Origin: Arsenophonus apicola
GTDB lineage: Bacteria > Pseudomonadota > Gammaproteobacteria > Enterobacterales > Enterobacteriaceae
NCBI RefSeq assembly: GCF_020268605.1
Contig: NZ_CP084222.1
Span: 3,237,429-3,301,428 of the forward strand
Reading direction: 5' to 3'
Length of the DNA stretch: 64,000 bases
Part shown: piece after piece, positions 1 to 10,102 of the stretch
Position numbering within the stretch: the first letter of the stretch is position 1
Layout of the letters: each line of letters opens with the position of its first letter
Position numbers and translations under genes: made by a program
Notes under the pieces: model-generated
What the model was told of the DNA's origin: nothing
Database searches by the model: none
Seen by the model: the letters and a program-made list of their open reading frames with translations, nothing else

Positions 1-1344
1 TTGTACCGTTGCTTTTATTGCTATGGTTTGGGCAGCTTCAGCCGTCGCACTGTCTGGTAGAGAAATGGCTAATATTTCCTGTTTACGGTACTGCATAACG
101 ATATTGTAATTACGATCAACAAAATCATAACGATTGCCCGCTAAACTACGCATTAAATCTACATTATCCGGATTTAACTGTGCAGCCAGTGGGATACCAA
201 ATCGATAAGCAAACTCCACACCAATCAGACTATCGTTGGAATCTCCCTGAGAAACTTGAGTTTTCAATGTTAATAACGGGAAAGGGGTATAACTTAAACC
301 AAAAGTTGTAGCAGAAGGATTATCTTTTAAATCTTTAGCTGTTGGATTATGGCTAAGGCTAACGCCATCACCAAAGTATTGTTCATATTTAGCGTAAGCC
401 CCTAAATGAGGATAACTGGGTAGATAACCTTCAGCGCGTATATCAAATCCATTGGCCGGCCGCTCATCATAATCACGCATCTCATGCAGGAACGACTGAT
501 GCCAGTCTGTTAAACGGAAATAACCATTTACCGCCAATTTCAAATAATAGGCCCACAACTCACCACCTACACCAAAACGGGCATTTCCTCCGCTAATATC
601 ATAATCGTAAAAACTGTTAATGCCCCACATCCAGTTTTGCTGATATTGGCGATAACCTAATCCTAGGTTGGTGGTACTGCGTTGTTCATTAGCTCTAATA
701 CCAATTTGGCTAAACAATAAGCTGTTTGGTTTATCAATTAGTGGTAAGAGTAAATCAGCGTCACCGGTTTTATTTGAACTAATTTGCACGCGTGCTTTAC
801 CATATTGATTTAACCAATCACTAATTTTCTGATTTAAAAGGCCTTCGCCGCGATTACGCGCATAATTGATGGCTGCTTCTGTGGCATTATTATTGGCCAG
901 CCCTTGCGCTATTTGGGTTGCACCTTGCACAAATTGTTTTTCAGCTGACTCGACTTGTTTAGCCTGAGGCGTCTCTTTTATACCTAATGTTGGTAATGCC
1001 TGATAATGATCAATTGACGGTTTGTTGTTATTTGTGGTTGATGCCGACATCGATGATCTATTATCGGCTAAGGTATGAATATTCCAATTTGATGCCGCCG
1101 CTGCTGATCGACGCGATGAAGAAGCTGGCTCTGAAGCGGAATATTTTAAAACAGAGTTATTATTCATCAACGCATCAATACCATTGATTGTTTCCAGCAT
1201 TTGATTGCTAGTAACATCATCCTGCGCTGCTTTAGCGACAGATGAAAAAGTAACAAAAATAGGTAACAATAATTGTATAAATAACAATATATATGCAGTT
1301 AGCTGTTTTGTTTTCGAATAGTAACGATTAGCAATGCATTGCAT
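1..1344 (-). CDS. Intimin/invasin-type inverse autotransporter, N-terminal part (runs off the left edge)
   Basis: No stop is met before the window edge, so only about the first 448 residues are visible. I translated this from the minus strand; the start is the ATG whose complement is at 1342-1344. A signal peptide with a long hydrophobic stretch ends near VAKA (about residue 40). A Ser/Asn-rich linker follows, then the segment QFVQGATQIAQGL and the NYARNRGEGLLNQKISDW helix that typically plugs the barrel of inverse autotransporters, then alternating aromatic beta strands (for example NWMWGINSFYDYD). In this family the barrel anchors an Ig-like passenger in the outer membrane that binds host cells. 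The passenger is outside the window, so receptor and length are unknown. No LysM module is evident. Confidence 0.85.
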   Translation of the reverse strand, partial: MQCIANRYYSKTKQLTAYILLFIQLLLPIFVTFSSVAKAAQDDVTSNQMLETINGIDALMNNNSVLKYSASEPASSSRRSAAAASNWNIHTLADNRSSMSASTTNNNKPSIDHYQALPTLGIKETPQAKQVESAEKQFVQGATQIAQGLANNNATEAAINYARNRGEGLLNQKISDWLNQYGKARVQISSNKTGDADLLLPLIDKPNSLLFSQIGIRANEQRSTTNLGLGYRQYQQNWMWGINSFYDYDISGGNARFGVGGELWAYYLKLAVNGYFRLTDWHQSFLHEMRDYDERPANGFDIRAEGYLPSYPHLGAYAKYEQYFGDGVSLSHNPTAKDLKDNPSATTFGLSYTPFPLLTLKTQVSQGDSNDSLIGVEFAYRFGIPLAAQLNPDNVDLMRSLAGNRYDFVDRNYNIVMQYRKQEILAISLPDSATAEAAQTIAIKATVQ

Positions 1345-2412
1345 AAATAATTTCCCTATCTAAATAATATAAAAATCCTGCTACTATTTTTTGCATAAAA
1401 TAAAAAACAAATACCAAATATTAATTTCAAGCTATTATTGAAATTAATAAAGACATTGATATGCAGCTATTGTTATTTTTATTAGCATAATCAATAAATT
1501 TTTATTAGGTTTATCCCGATTATTTTATTTGGATAATTACCGATTAAATAACCATTGGCATAGAGTAAATTAATGCCAATAAAATAGAAAAAATGGACAA
1601 CGAGGGAGAAAAAAGCGGGCTTCTAGATAATGTTCCATTTGCAATTACTCCTTTTGCTTACTTATATCGGCTATAAAGATATAGATAAGTATTATTTAAA
1701 AACGTATGAATTTGTTTCCATTTATGAATAATTGCCGAACCACAACAATAGCACTAATAATTAACAAAAGTACAAAAAATAACATCAAATAAACTGATGC
1801 AATATAATTAATTATTAACATTTAGTATTAAAAAATAAATAATCTATGATAATCTAGTTTTTTACTTTAAAAATATTTCCTAATTATTATGTATAAATTA
1901 TGCTGTTGTTGCTACAATGTTAAACATAAATCAGCTAATGACTATTTTTATTTAAAATGATATTACAAATGGAAATAATTTTATTTAGCTAATCTGTATC
2001 CCATTTATTAATAATCAATAAACACGGGTTAATATTAAATAAAGATAAAAGCAGTAATTATACTTAGTGATAAATTTTAAAATAAAAAAATCAGTGAATT
2101 AATTTCTTCTTAAGCAAAAATAAAAGAATAAACAACCAAGGGAAAATTAAATACCAAGAATGAATAAAAATGATTACCAACCCGTTATCGTATAATTTAT
2201 GATTTTTATCGAGTACGGTAATCCACAATAACGGACGATAATATCATCTAACACCTTAGCAAATGACAGCGATTTTTTTATTTTTTATCTTGCCAACAAC
2301 AGAATGAGATGCAGAAATTCTTGTCTTTAATTTACTTGCTTTTATGTTACTATTTTTTTATCAAATTAAGCGCGGATTATTCACTAAGTTTTAAATCAAA
2401 TAACCACAAAAA
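1345..2412. other. AT-rich intergenic region between the invasin-like gene and alkA
   Basis: About 1.07 kb that must contain the divergent promoters of the invasin-like gene and the alkA-like gene. It is very AT-rich with stops in all frames. I see no recognisable gene remnant, RNA gene or mobile-element end. Confidence 0.5.
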
Positions 2413-3312
2413 ATGCTAGCAAAAAAAACTATTATCCATTTACCAGACAATTTTCACTACCAACACTTTCTTGCCTATCACTTACGAGATAAGCAAAGTG
2501 TGGCAGAAATTATCACCCATAACCAATTAAAAAAAGGAATTACATGTAATGTTCAACCCGCTGAATTAACATTTACGTTAAATAAAAATAGCATTTTATT
2601 TTCTCTGCAAATTGACAATCCACATACCGCTATTACTGAGGAAGAGCTGGAAAAACTGGGAAAAAATATGCTGGGTTTATATCAACCCGTTGAACTTTTT
2701 GAAGATAAATACCATAACCACCCAGTCATTGGTAATTTAATTTCTCGTCAACAGGGTTTAAGGATTTATCAAGCAGCAACCGCATTTGAAGCGATTACTT
2801 GGGCAATTATAGGGCAACAAATAAGTGTCGCTGCCGCAATTGCTATTCGTCGCCGATTCATTCATGCTTTTGGTAAACAACACTCGTCTGGAATTTGGTG
2901 TTTTCCTTCTCTCTTTGCGATCCATGCGGATGATGAGCAAAAACTAAGATTATGTGGATTTTCTATCTGTAAAGCCAAAACGCTTATTGCATTGTGCAAT
3001 ATGTTAAAAAATAACCATCATCTATTAAATGTTTCCTTAGATGAAACTAATTTGTCAGCCTGGACTCAAAAATTGAATGAAATAAAAGGAATTGGTCCAT
3101 GGACAATCAGTTATTCCTTACTTCGCGGCTTCAATTATTTGAACGGTTCTTTACATGGTGATGTCGCCGTCCAACGTAATCTTCAGTATCTATTAAATCG
3201 TAGTGAGAAAATAAGCGCAAAAGAGACAGAAAAATGGTTAGCACAATATTCTCCCTGGAAAGCACTCGTGGCTGCCCACCTCTGGCAACAACAATCTAAC
3301 GCTAGCTATTGA
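2413..3312 (+). CDS. alkA: DNA-3-methyladenine glycosylase II (AlkA-like)
   Basis: 299-residue base-excision repair glycosylase of the HhH-GPD superfamily, which removes alkylated purines from DNA. The N-terminal ~110 residues match the layout of the AlkA N-terminal domain. The all-helical catalytic part contains AITWAIIGQQISVAAA (residues 127-142), the helix-hairpin-helix KGIGPWT (225-231), and LHGDVAVQ (248-254), whose Asp250 is at the position of the catalytic aspartate of the family. Length is close to E. coli AlkA (282). It stands alone; the next gene is convergent. An assignment as a general HhH-GPD glycosylase is safe, and the exact substrate range is inferred. Confidence 0.8.
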   Translation: MLAKKTIIHLPDNFHYQHFLAYHLRDKQSVAEIITHNQLKKGITCNVQPAELTFTLNKNSILFSLQIDNPHTAITEEELEKLGKNMLGLYQPVELFEDKYHNHPVIGNLISRQQGLRIYQAATAFEAITWAIIGQQISVAAAIAIRRRFIHAFGKQHSSGIWCFPSLFAIHADDEQKLRLCGFSICKAKTLIALCNMLKNNHHLLNVSLDETNLSAWTQKLNEIKGIGPWTISYSLLRGFNYLNGSLHGDVAVQRNLQYLLNRSEKISAKETEKWLAQYSPWKALVAAHLWQQQSNASY

Positions 3313-3416
3313 ATAGACAAAATATATTAATCAAAACAAACATAAAAATATACTCGCGTATGATAACCCAATTTAACGGTGACAAGGTTAACAGACAAAA
3401 TAACTGCATTTTAATA

Positions 3417-4118
3417 CTATTTAAGTTTTTTAACTTGATTAATAAATTGCCCTTCATCATTAATGTATTCGATCAAAATCTCCTCACCGAAAATAACCTG
3501 GCTTTTATTTTCCACTGTTTGTTGTGAAAAAGGCGGCAACATAATGGTTTTAGATAATGCATTATTTTTATCTAGCTGATTATAAAGTGCGGATAGAGTA
3601 AAAAAATAGGCGGTGGGGTTATCAATAAAAAGTGATTTTCCAACCTTAGTTATTTTTATATGCTCAACTGCATTCTGAGAAGTTTTATTGATATTTTGTG
3701 GCCGATAAAATAGTTTAATTCTTGTTCTTAGCGCCAACTGTAAAATATTCTCAGTTTTTACGCTATCGGGTTTTGGGGCAATATCTAGTACATTAAGATA
3801 AAAAATAGATTCGCGATCAGTGGGTAGCTGATTTGCTAACTGTTGAATACGAAGTTGCGCCCCCCCTCTAGGTTTTATTTTAATAACCGGAGGCGTCACA
3901 ACAAAAGGCGCTTGTGTTGTCTCCGGTGTTGAATCAATATTACCTTCATCGATCCAGCTTTGAACCAGTGATGTGTTATCACTGGAATTAACTAATTGAA
4001 TAACAGCCTCTTTTCTTTCCGCAGAAAAAATAACTCGCGTTCCTTTAAGAAAGACACTACTACTCGTTGAGAAAGCAGTAAAATAGAGTAAGAAAGCTAA
4101 ATAAATTTTTTTTCTCAT
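3417..4118 (-). CDS. Periplasmic pilus chaperone (PapD-like), second copy in the operon
   Basis: 233 residues with a signal peptide at the N terminus and the two-domain Ig-like layout of FGS pilus chaperones. Visible family features are the G1-edge start FLKGTRVIFSAERKEAVIQL, the SLVQSWID strand, PFVVTPPVIKI, and RESIFYLNVLDIAPKP. It is clearly a paralogue of the chaperone at 7777-8472: both share the pattern VQSWIDxGNIxSTPE and the FYLNxLDI block. It is the last gene of the minus-strand fimbrial operon, directly after the adhesin. Chaperones of this class hold pilus subunits in the periplasm and hand them to the usher. The second copy may be dedicated to the tip adhesin, which is an inference from position. 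Confidence 0.9.
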   Translation of the reverse strand: MRKKIYLAFLLYFTAFSTSSSVFLKGTRVIFSAERKEAVIQLVNSSDNTSLVQSWIDEGNIDSTPETTQAPFVVTPPVIKIKPRGGAQLRIQQLANQLPTDRESIFYLNVLDIAPKPDSVKTENILQLALRTRIKLFYRPQNINKTSQNAVEHIKITKVGKSLFIDNPTAYFFTLSALYNQLDKNNALSKTIMLPPFSQQTVENKSQVIFGEEILIEYINDEGQFINQVKKLK

Positions 4119-4148
4119 TTTCTTTTTGATCCTAATAATTAATCCTAT

Positions 4149-5228
4149 TTAGTCATAAGAAAAGACTAAAATTGCCGTTGAGGTTATTTTTCCGGCAGAA
4201 ATATTATTTAGATCATAAGCGTAATAATAGGCCCCCATATTAATGGAAAAAGTGGGCGCTAAAGCACTGTCTGCAGCAATATTAAAAATAGATGTTGCAT
4301 TGCCTTGTATACTTTCACTACTGGAAAAAAGAATCGGTGTGGAAGTTTTGTTGCCTTGCACTAGGCGAAATCCGACTCCTTTAGCACCTAGTTGCGTAGT
4401 ATTTATTAGCACCGTTTTATCTGTGCTATGTAAATTATTACTAGCCAAAAACATGGCAATATTTCGCGTCGTTTTATTACCAGTCAAAAGATCACTACAG
4501 CTAAAATTTAGGCTAAAAGGCTGATAACCAGGTCGGTCAATATTTTTGACATCACTGATACTAACCATAGGTAGATTAACAATTAAGCCTTTATTTGAAA
4601 AATCGCAGGTAGTGGCAATAGGATTATATTTAATGGTAATTGGCTGCAGAAAAATATCATTTTCATCAACGGGCCATTGCCAGGTTAATAAAAATTGCAC
4701 TAACTTTAATACAATCCTAGTTAACCATACCAAAATACCCATCGATGAAGCATCTGATACCAAGATAAAAGGTGAGATAACCGCAGTATCACCAGCCACT
4801 TCGGTATAATTACGGCTTGGTTTGCTCTTCAACAAAGTAAACCTTAAGGTAAAATTAGTATTCAAATTGGAGGCTGGATGGGTACCTCTAGCTATGCTGG
4901 TTATGCGATCCTTTCCTAACACAGTCATCGTAACCTCAACAAATTGCTTACCACCATTAAATCCTATTGTTGCTGTTCGACCATTAAAGGGCGAAGCTAT
5001 ACCAATTACATTAGGTAAAAGTATCCCAGGGGAGATACAAGTAAATGTTCCCGGAAAATTGGTTTTATCTGATTTTGTCACTACCGATGTAGAACCACTA
5101 AAATCAGCTGATAAATCATAATATAAACTCGGTACCGTGATCGTGCTATCGGGTTTACAATCAGCGTAAACCGATTGGCTGAAGGAGCAAGCTGATAATA
5201 ATAAAAAATTTATTGCTAATTTATTCAT
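4149..5228 (-). CDS. Fimbrial tip adhesin / minor subunit
   Basis: About 359 residues. I chose the ATG at 5228 because GGGGAAAATAAT precedes it and a good signal peptide follows (NKLAINFLLLSACSFSQSVYA); an in-frame start 24 bases upstream overlaps the usher stop. The length is about twice a pilin, as expected for a two-domain tip adhesin. The N-terminal lectin-like half begins ADCKPDSTITVPSL. The C-terminal pilin-like half begins near CDFSNKGLIVNLPMVSISDV, a form seen in FimH/YbgO-type subunits, and ends TAILVFSYD with the alternating hydrophobic strand needed for donor-strand exchange. It lies between usher and second chaperone. The ligand cannot be read from sequence. Confidence 0.8.
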   Translation of the reverse strand: MNKLAINFLLLSACSFSQSVYADCKPDSTITVPSLYYDLSADFSGSTSVVTKSDKTNFPGTFTCISPGILLPNVIGIASPFNGRTATIGFNGGKQFVEVTMTVLGKDRITSIARGTHPASNLNTNFTLRFTLLKSKPSRNYTEVAGDTAVISPFILVSDASSMGILVWLTRIVLKLVQFLLTWQWPVDENDIFLQPITIKYNPIATTCDFSNKGLIVNLPMVSISDVKNIDRPGYQPFSLNFSCSDLLTGNKTTRNIAMFLASNNLHSTDKTVLINTTQLGAKGVGFRLVQGNKTSTPILFSSSESIQGNATSIFNIAADSALAPTFSINMGAYYYAYDLNNISAGKITSTAILVFSYD

Positions 5229-5242
5229 ATTATTTTCCCCGA

Positions 5243-7765
5243 CTATTGGCAAATATTACGCTTTAGGTTTAAAGTATCAACGGGTTGCTGGATGATACAT
5301 TCGGTTTTACCGTCAATATTCAATTTGACATTCAGTGATTGTGGTAATTGATCACTTTTGATATACAACACACTTGACTGCCCAACATGACCAACAAATT
5401 CACCCTGACTATCAGTAACCTCTGTACCAAAAGGTAAATAGCTACCGTCGGCAAAAGTCGCCTTTAACATATAAGTTTTTCGCTGATCAGTTTCCAATTT
5501 GATATGACTAACCGCTCCGTCATAAGGGATCACATGCGCCACATTGTCAGTAATCTCTGCACCTGAGGTTTGATTGGTATGAGAAAGGGTATAAACATTT
5601 GTACGATAAGGAGTAGCATTGGTTACTAATGCTAATCCCTGTTTATTGGTAAGAACTGCTCGATTATTATTAACGGTTAGATTTTCAGCCATTGGGGCTT
5701 CTATTACCGTTAATGTATTCGCTGTTTCACCAGAAGCAAGAATATGGTAAGGAAATGCAACGATGGTTCCTCTGGCATTCAAACCTGTCTGTCGATAATT
5801 ATTAGCCTCACTATATGAAGCTCCAACTGTACTGTAGGGATTGCGATAATTTACACTACCACTTATTAAATTATTACCTCCAGTCTGATTTGAAGCGGTT
5901 AATGTATAATCGATTAAATCATATTTACCCGCTGTCCCACTGACACTGATATTGGCTTGTTGATAATTGGTATTTGTCATGTAAATACCAGAATTGAGAT
6001 AAGCATTACGACTAAATAGATTAATAGGAACACTGGCACTCAAGTAATAACGAGTTTCTTCTTTTTGATCCGTATTTCGTACCCGTGAAACAGATAAGTT
6101 ATAGGTAATATTTTTATAATTATTTGAGTAACCAATTTGATACTCGCGGCTGGTACCACCAACATTCCAATAATTTCTCAGTGTACCAGCTAGAAAAATA
6201 ACCCCATTATCTTTTCCCAAATGCTGATTTAAATTTAAATTAAATGTATTTCTGGCACGAGCACCGCGCAAGGCATCAAAAGTTGCCAAATCTAAATCTG
6301 AAGGATTATTTCGATTTTGATCATTAAGATTATTTTTAATCGTCGCTTGATACTTAAGCCATGCTTGATAATTATCATGGGCATAAATGGAATCAATAAA
6401 ACTATAATAATCTCCGGTTGAATAACGATAGGCGGCTATGGTCAGATTGGTGGCAGTTGTTGACAAAAACTTGCTATATGCCAAGCGAAAACTTTGGCCT
6501 CGTTTGGTTCCGGTATCTAAATAAGCTGCTGCATGGGTCGCATCAAATGAAACCGCACCAAACGGAAAATTCCAGCCACTACCAAGTAAAATAGCATTAT
6601 AATCACGGCTACCAATAAAGCCGGCATAAACGGTGACTAAATTATTGATACCATAATAGGCTTCTGCTTGAGCAAATTTTGGTTGGAAATAGGTATTTGC
6701 CATTTTTGATTGTCCAGCCAAAATATTGTAAGCATATACACCCGCCTTCATCATATTTGGTACGGCTGAAAATGGCACTGTAAAAGAGTCTTGACGACCA
6801 TCTGCTTCCTGCACTACAACAGAAAGATCGCCCGCTCCTCCCGCTGCACGTAGATCACTAAATTCGAACGCGCCTGGGGGAACCGCTTCTTGATAAATTA
6901 GATTACCATTCTGATATACTTTTACTAACGCATTTGTTTGAGCAACACCTCTGACAATCGGCGTAAACTCCTGACTGGAATTAGGTAACATATTCATTTC
7001 TGTTGTTAATGCACCACCTCTAAAACGAATACTACTAAACAAGGTAGAGGGGGAATAGAAATCACCTAACATCAAATTGGAAGATATAGCGCTGAAAGAA
7101 CGGCGTAAGTAGCGGGTATTATTTTGCCATTTATGATCACCGCTGGAATAATAAGAATAACTTGACTCATCTCGAAACTGCCAGGCACCGATATTAATCC
7201 CGCTATTTAAATTGGTAAAAAAAGCTTCATTACGCTGTCTGCTATTTTTTTTCTCCCGATAGTTATAATAATTGGTATTATAAGAAAGAATAATTGCCGG
7301 TACACCATAGTCCCAATTCACCGGATCAACATAACCTATCTCCGATTTAACTAATGAAATTTGCGGGACTGAAATATTTAATGCTAACTGATTAACATCT
7401 AAATAATAGTTGATATCATTGACTAAATTATCCAACGAAACGGTTGTCTTTTGCTCAATCATCTGTTTTTTCTGAGCTGAAAGTTTTAAACCTAATTTAT
7501 TAATATCTTTAGAATCAATAGTGATATTTTGATTTTTTTCGCCAATATTAACTTCAAATTGTCCTTTCCAATCATCATTAACATAAATATCGACCAATTG
7601 TTTACCTGGCGGGATTTCACTATTTCGATAAAAACGAGATATATCTCCTTGGGCGGATTTTCCCACTAGCAAAGTAGTATCAAATTCCTCTGCAAATAAT
7701 TCCGGCATATAATCCAATATACCTAATAAAATTAGGCTATTATAAAGATAATATATTTTTTTCAC
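5243..7765 (-). CDS. Fimbrial outer-membrane usher (FimD/PapC family)
   Basis: 840 residues, full length for the family, with GTG as start (complement at 7763-7765) and signal peptide to about residue 25 (LFAEEFDTTLL follows). Typical motifs are VDIYVNDDWKG in the N-terminal domain, SFRLAYSKFL and GYSNNYKN in the barrel, NALVKVYQNGNLIYQEAVPPGAF in the plug region, and ADGSYLPFGTEVTDSQGEFVGHVGQ in the C-terminal domains. It ends with a cysteine-containing tail. It forms the 24-stranded pore that assembles and exports the pilus. It appears intact, unlike the second usher in this window. Confidence 0.93.
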   Translation of the reverse strand: MKKIYYLYNSLILLGILDYMPELFAEEFDTTLLVGKSAQGDISRFYRNSEIPPGKQLVDIYVNDDWKGQFEVNIGEKNQNITIDSKDINKLGLKLSAQKKQMIEQKTTVSLDNLVNDINYYLDVNQLALNISVPQISLVKSEIGYVDPVNWDYGVPAIILSYNTNYYNYREKKNSRQRNEAFFTNLNSGINIGAWQFRDESSYSYYSSGDHKWQNNTRYLRRSFSAISSNLMLGDFYSPSTLFSSIRFRGGALTTEMNMLPNSSQEFTPIVRGVAQTNALVKVYQNGNLIYQEAVPPGAFEFSDLRAAGGAGDLSVVVQEADGRQDSFTVPFSAVPNMMKAGVYAYNILAGQSKMANTYFQPKFAQAEAYYGINNLVTVYAGFIGSRDYNAILLGSGWNFPFGAVSFDATHAAAYLDTGTKRGQSFRLAYSKFLSTTATNLTIAAYRYSTGDYYSFIDSIYAHDNYQAWLKYQATIKNNLNDQNRNNPSDLDLATFDALRGARARNTFNLNLNQHLGKDNGVIFLAGTLRNYWNVGGTSREYQIGYSNNYKNITYNLSVSRVRNTDQKEETRYYLSASVPINLFSRNAYLNSGIYMTNTNYQQANISVSGTAGKYDLIDYTLTASNQTGGNNLISGSVNYRNPYSTVGASYSEANNYRQTGLNARGTIVAFPYHILASGETANTLTVIEAPMAENLTVNNNRAVLTNKQGLALVTNATPYRTNVYTLSHTNQTSGAEITDNVAHVIPYDGAVSHIKLETDQRKTYMLKATFADGSYLPFGTEVTDSQGEFVGHVGQSSVLYIKSDQLPQSLNVKLNIDGKTECIIQQPVDTLNLKRNICQ

Positions 7766-7776
7766 GATTTATCTTC

Positions 7777-8472
7777 TTATTTAAGGTTAATATTTTTTGT
7801 TTTATAAACACCAAAATCATCAACATAAGTTACGGTTAATTGATTATGCTTAACCTTATTTTTTAGTGGCAATTTAAAGCTTGATAGCGGAGGGATCATC
7901 TTCGATTTTGTCAGATTCTTTTTTGCCTCATTAATATTCGTTATTTTTGCTATCGTAAAATAATATTTAGAATCATTTATTACTACAATGCTATTATCCT
8001 CTAACTTATAACTTATTTTTTTATATACATCTGCCGGAGGAGTAATCAATCCCTTAGGCCGATAAAATAATTTAACTCTTGATTTAATTGCCAATTGTAA
8101 AACGCTTTTACCTTGCGTATTTTCCGGGTATGGCGGAATATCAAGAATATTCAAATAAAAAACACTCTCTCTATTTTTAGGTAAATTATGCGATATCATT
8201 TTTATTTTTAATTGTTGCCCTTTAAGTCCGGCGACTTTTACAATTGGTGGAAAAACATAAAACGGTGAATGACTCTTTTCTGGGGTAGAATTTATATTGC
8301 CGTCATCAATCCATGATTGTACCAATGCTGGTAGTTTTCCATTATTTGTTAATTGTACTGTGACATTAGCCTTGCCTTCATAATAAATGATACGAGTGCC
8401 GTGCAGTACAATATTGGCTAATATATTTTTTGAAGAAATAATTAATATAATAAATAACAAAAGTTTTTTCAT
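7777..8472 (-). CDS. Periplasmic pilus chaperone (PapD-like)
   Basis: 231 residues from the ATG at 8472, chosen because it begins a canonical signal peptide (MKKLLLFIILIISSKNILA); a longer in-frame start 30 bases upstream adds a non-signal-like extension. It shows the family pattern: LHGTRIIYYEGKANVTVQL, LVQSWIDDGNINSTPE, RESVFYLNILDIPPYP, and C-terminal SKYYFTIAKI. It lies between the major pilin and the usher, the common order for chaperone-usher operons, and is paralogous to the chaperone at 3417-4118. Confidence 0.92.
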   Translation of the reverse strand: MKKLLLFIILIISSKNILANIVLHGTRIIYYEGKANVTVQLTNNGKLPALVQSWIDDGNINSTPEKSHSPFYVFPPIVKVAGLKGQQLKIKMISHNLPKNRESVFYLNILDIPPYPENTQGKSVLQLAIKSRVKLFYRPKGLITPPADVYKKISYKLEDNSIVVINDSKYYFTIAKITNINEAKKNLTKSKMIPPLSSFKLPLKNKVKHNQLTVTYVDDFGVYKTKNINLK

Positions 8473-8523
8473 AATAAATAGTCCGTTAAAAACCAGACTC
8501 AAAAAGAGCCTGGTTAATGTTAT

Positions 8524-9111
8524 TTACAAATAAGAGATGGTATAGATTAAATTTGAATGCAATGGACCCGCTTTAGCGGGTGCCGCTCGCGTTTTGTAAT
8601 AACTAACGATGAACGTTAACTCGTCAGCTTGTGGTGCTGTTTTATCTCCTTTTATCCCCGTATCATAAGGGGTATTTAATGAAATAGCAGTCGTTGTAGC
8701 ATTGGGTGCAGACAAACTAAATCCGACATTTTTTGCTACGTTAGGATTATTTTCATCAACAGTATCATTCACCAAATATTGACCATCTGTCGAAATACTA
8801 CTTGGTGATGAAAAATGAAATTGTAAATTACCGCCTGAACTGCCAGCAGGTGTACAATCAGAAATAGTTAACTTAAATGCTTTCTGATTTTTTGGAACAA
8901 CAGTATATGCTGCTGTTCCGGCATCAGAAACAGAAATGGGATCTAATAATACAGCAAAGTTTGTACTATCACCTCCATTAATTTTACAAGTAGTATCACT
9001 TATAGCACCAGCAAATGAAATTATTCCACCCGCTGAATTAGTAGCAGCTAATATATACGACGAAAATGAAGTCGCAGATAATAGCAATAACGGGAGTATT
9101 TTCTTAAACAT
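8524..9111 (-). CDS. Major fimbrial subunit (type 1 pilin family)
   Basis: 195 residues from the ATG at 9111, which has GGAGTTAATT directly upstream and a standard signal peptide (MFKKILPLLLLSATSFSSYILA). The mature protein has the pilin pattern: GGIISFAGAISDTTCKI near the N terminus with the first disulfide cysteine, a second cysteine in LTISDCTP, and the C-terminal strand LHSNLIYTISYL ending in the penultimate aromatic typical for chaperone recognition. First gene of the minus-strand operon pilin-chaperone-usher-adhesin-chaperone. Confidence 0.92.
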   Translation of the reverse strand: MFKKILPLLLLSATSFSSYILAATNSAGGIISFAGAISDTTCKINGGDSTNFAVLLDPISVSDAGTAAYTVVPKNQKAFKLTISDCTPAGSSGGNLQFHFSSPSSISTDGQYLVNDTVDENNPNVAKNVGFSLSAPNATTTAISLNTPYDTGIKGDKTAPQADELTFIVSYYKTRAAPAKAGPLHSNLIYTISYL

Positions 9112-9139
9112 AATTAACTCCAAAAAAATAAATGAATAA

Positions 9140-9168
9140 GCCAATAAAATAAAATTTATTTTATTGGC
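9140..9168. repeat. 29-bp near-perfect palindrome in the leader of the pilin gene
   Basis: GCCAATAAAATAAA and its exact reverse complement flank a single A. It lies 28 bases upstream of the pilin start, inside the expected leader. On the minus strand it is followed by a T-rich stretch ending in TTTTTTT just before the ribosome binding site, so it could act as an attenuator hairpin or an operator. Function is inferred. Confidence 0.6.
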
Positions 9169-10102
9169 ATAATGAAAAAGGTTAATAAGAAATAACATTA
9201 ACCTAAACTGATATTAGATGCCTCTATCTAACTTACAAGAAAGGTAAAATGATATTTTATTTTTTGTGATTTATATCAAAGTAAATACTTTATTTAATAA
9301 TCGGCAGATAAAAGTGTTTTTATATTTAATAAATAATTTAATCATTGGCAAATTGATTTAGACTTATAATAATGAAAGTAACTGAATCAAAAAATATTAC
9401 TCGAATTAATTACTGCTTATAGTGTGAATTGGCAGATATTTTATCTGATTGATTAAATGAATTTTTTATTCCAATCCTACTTTAGAATAATTTCAGATAA
9501 AAAGAACAACTAATTGAAATTTTATGCTAAATTTGATCACAAAAAATATTGATTTATTCATATGGCAATAAAACACAACATATATCGTTTGTTTTTCTAT
9601 TTTTCAGAAAAAAATAACTCAAATTAGGTATAATTTTTAATTCTTCTTTAATTAGGCGTATAAAAATATTTATTCAAATAACTAAAGTTTATTAGCCAAA
9701 AATATTCAGCAATAATAAATTGTTATACTAATTTGCCAATGAATTTTTATAAAACTATTTAGCATTTTTATTTTATATAAAAAAACAACCATTAGCATTA
9801 GTAATAAATAATGCATTAAAGTAATTTTTCAGCCATTAATTACATCTAAAAGATATAAACAGAGTGATTAATAATAAAAATGAATTAATATATTATTTAA
9901 TTATCACGATTATTGTAAGCAACTATTAATCTTGTTGAATAATTACCCCATCTAGCCAATGGAAATGGTTAAAAACGGTATAAAAGGTAAGCTAATTATT
10001 CAGTTACTAGCAAATATCGTTCTTTAACATAAAAGTGCTATCATTCCACTTCAGTAACAAAAAGTATTACTCGCCAATTTCAAGACTAAAGGAAAATTGA
10101 TT
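9169..10102. other. Intergenic region upstream of the fimbrial operon and eda
   Basis: About 930 bases, very AT-rich, carrying the divergent promoters of the pilin operon and eda. A further short inverted repeat (GGTTAAT ... ATTAACC) occurs at about 9179-9202. I found no pair of long inverted repeats that would mark a fim-type invertible switch and no recombinase gene beside it. Confidence 0.5.

Noticed and set aside
3309..3527. Small open frames opposite or across known genes (for example 3309-3527, 4243-5121, 22201-22716, 54106-54570).
   Set aside because: They are shadows of larger genes, with no independent start signals or family features.
9169..10102. A fim-type invertible promoter switch upstream of the pilin operon.
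   Set aside because: No matching long inverted repeats spaced several hundred bases apart and no tyrosine recombinase gene nearby.
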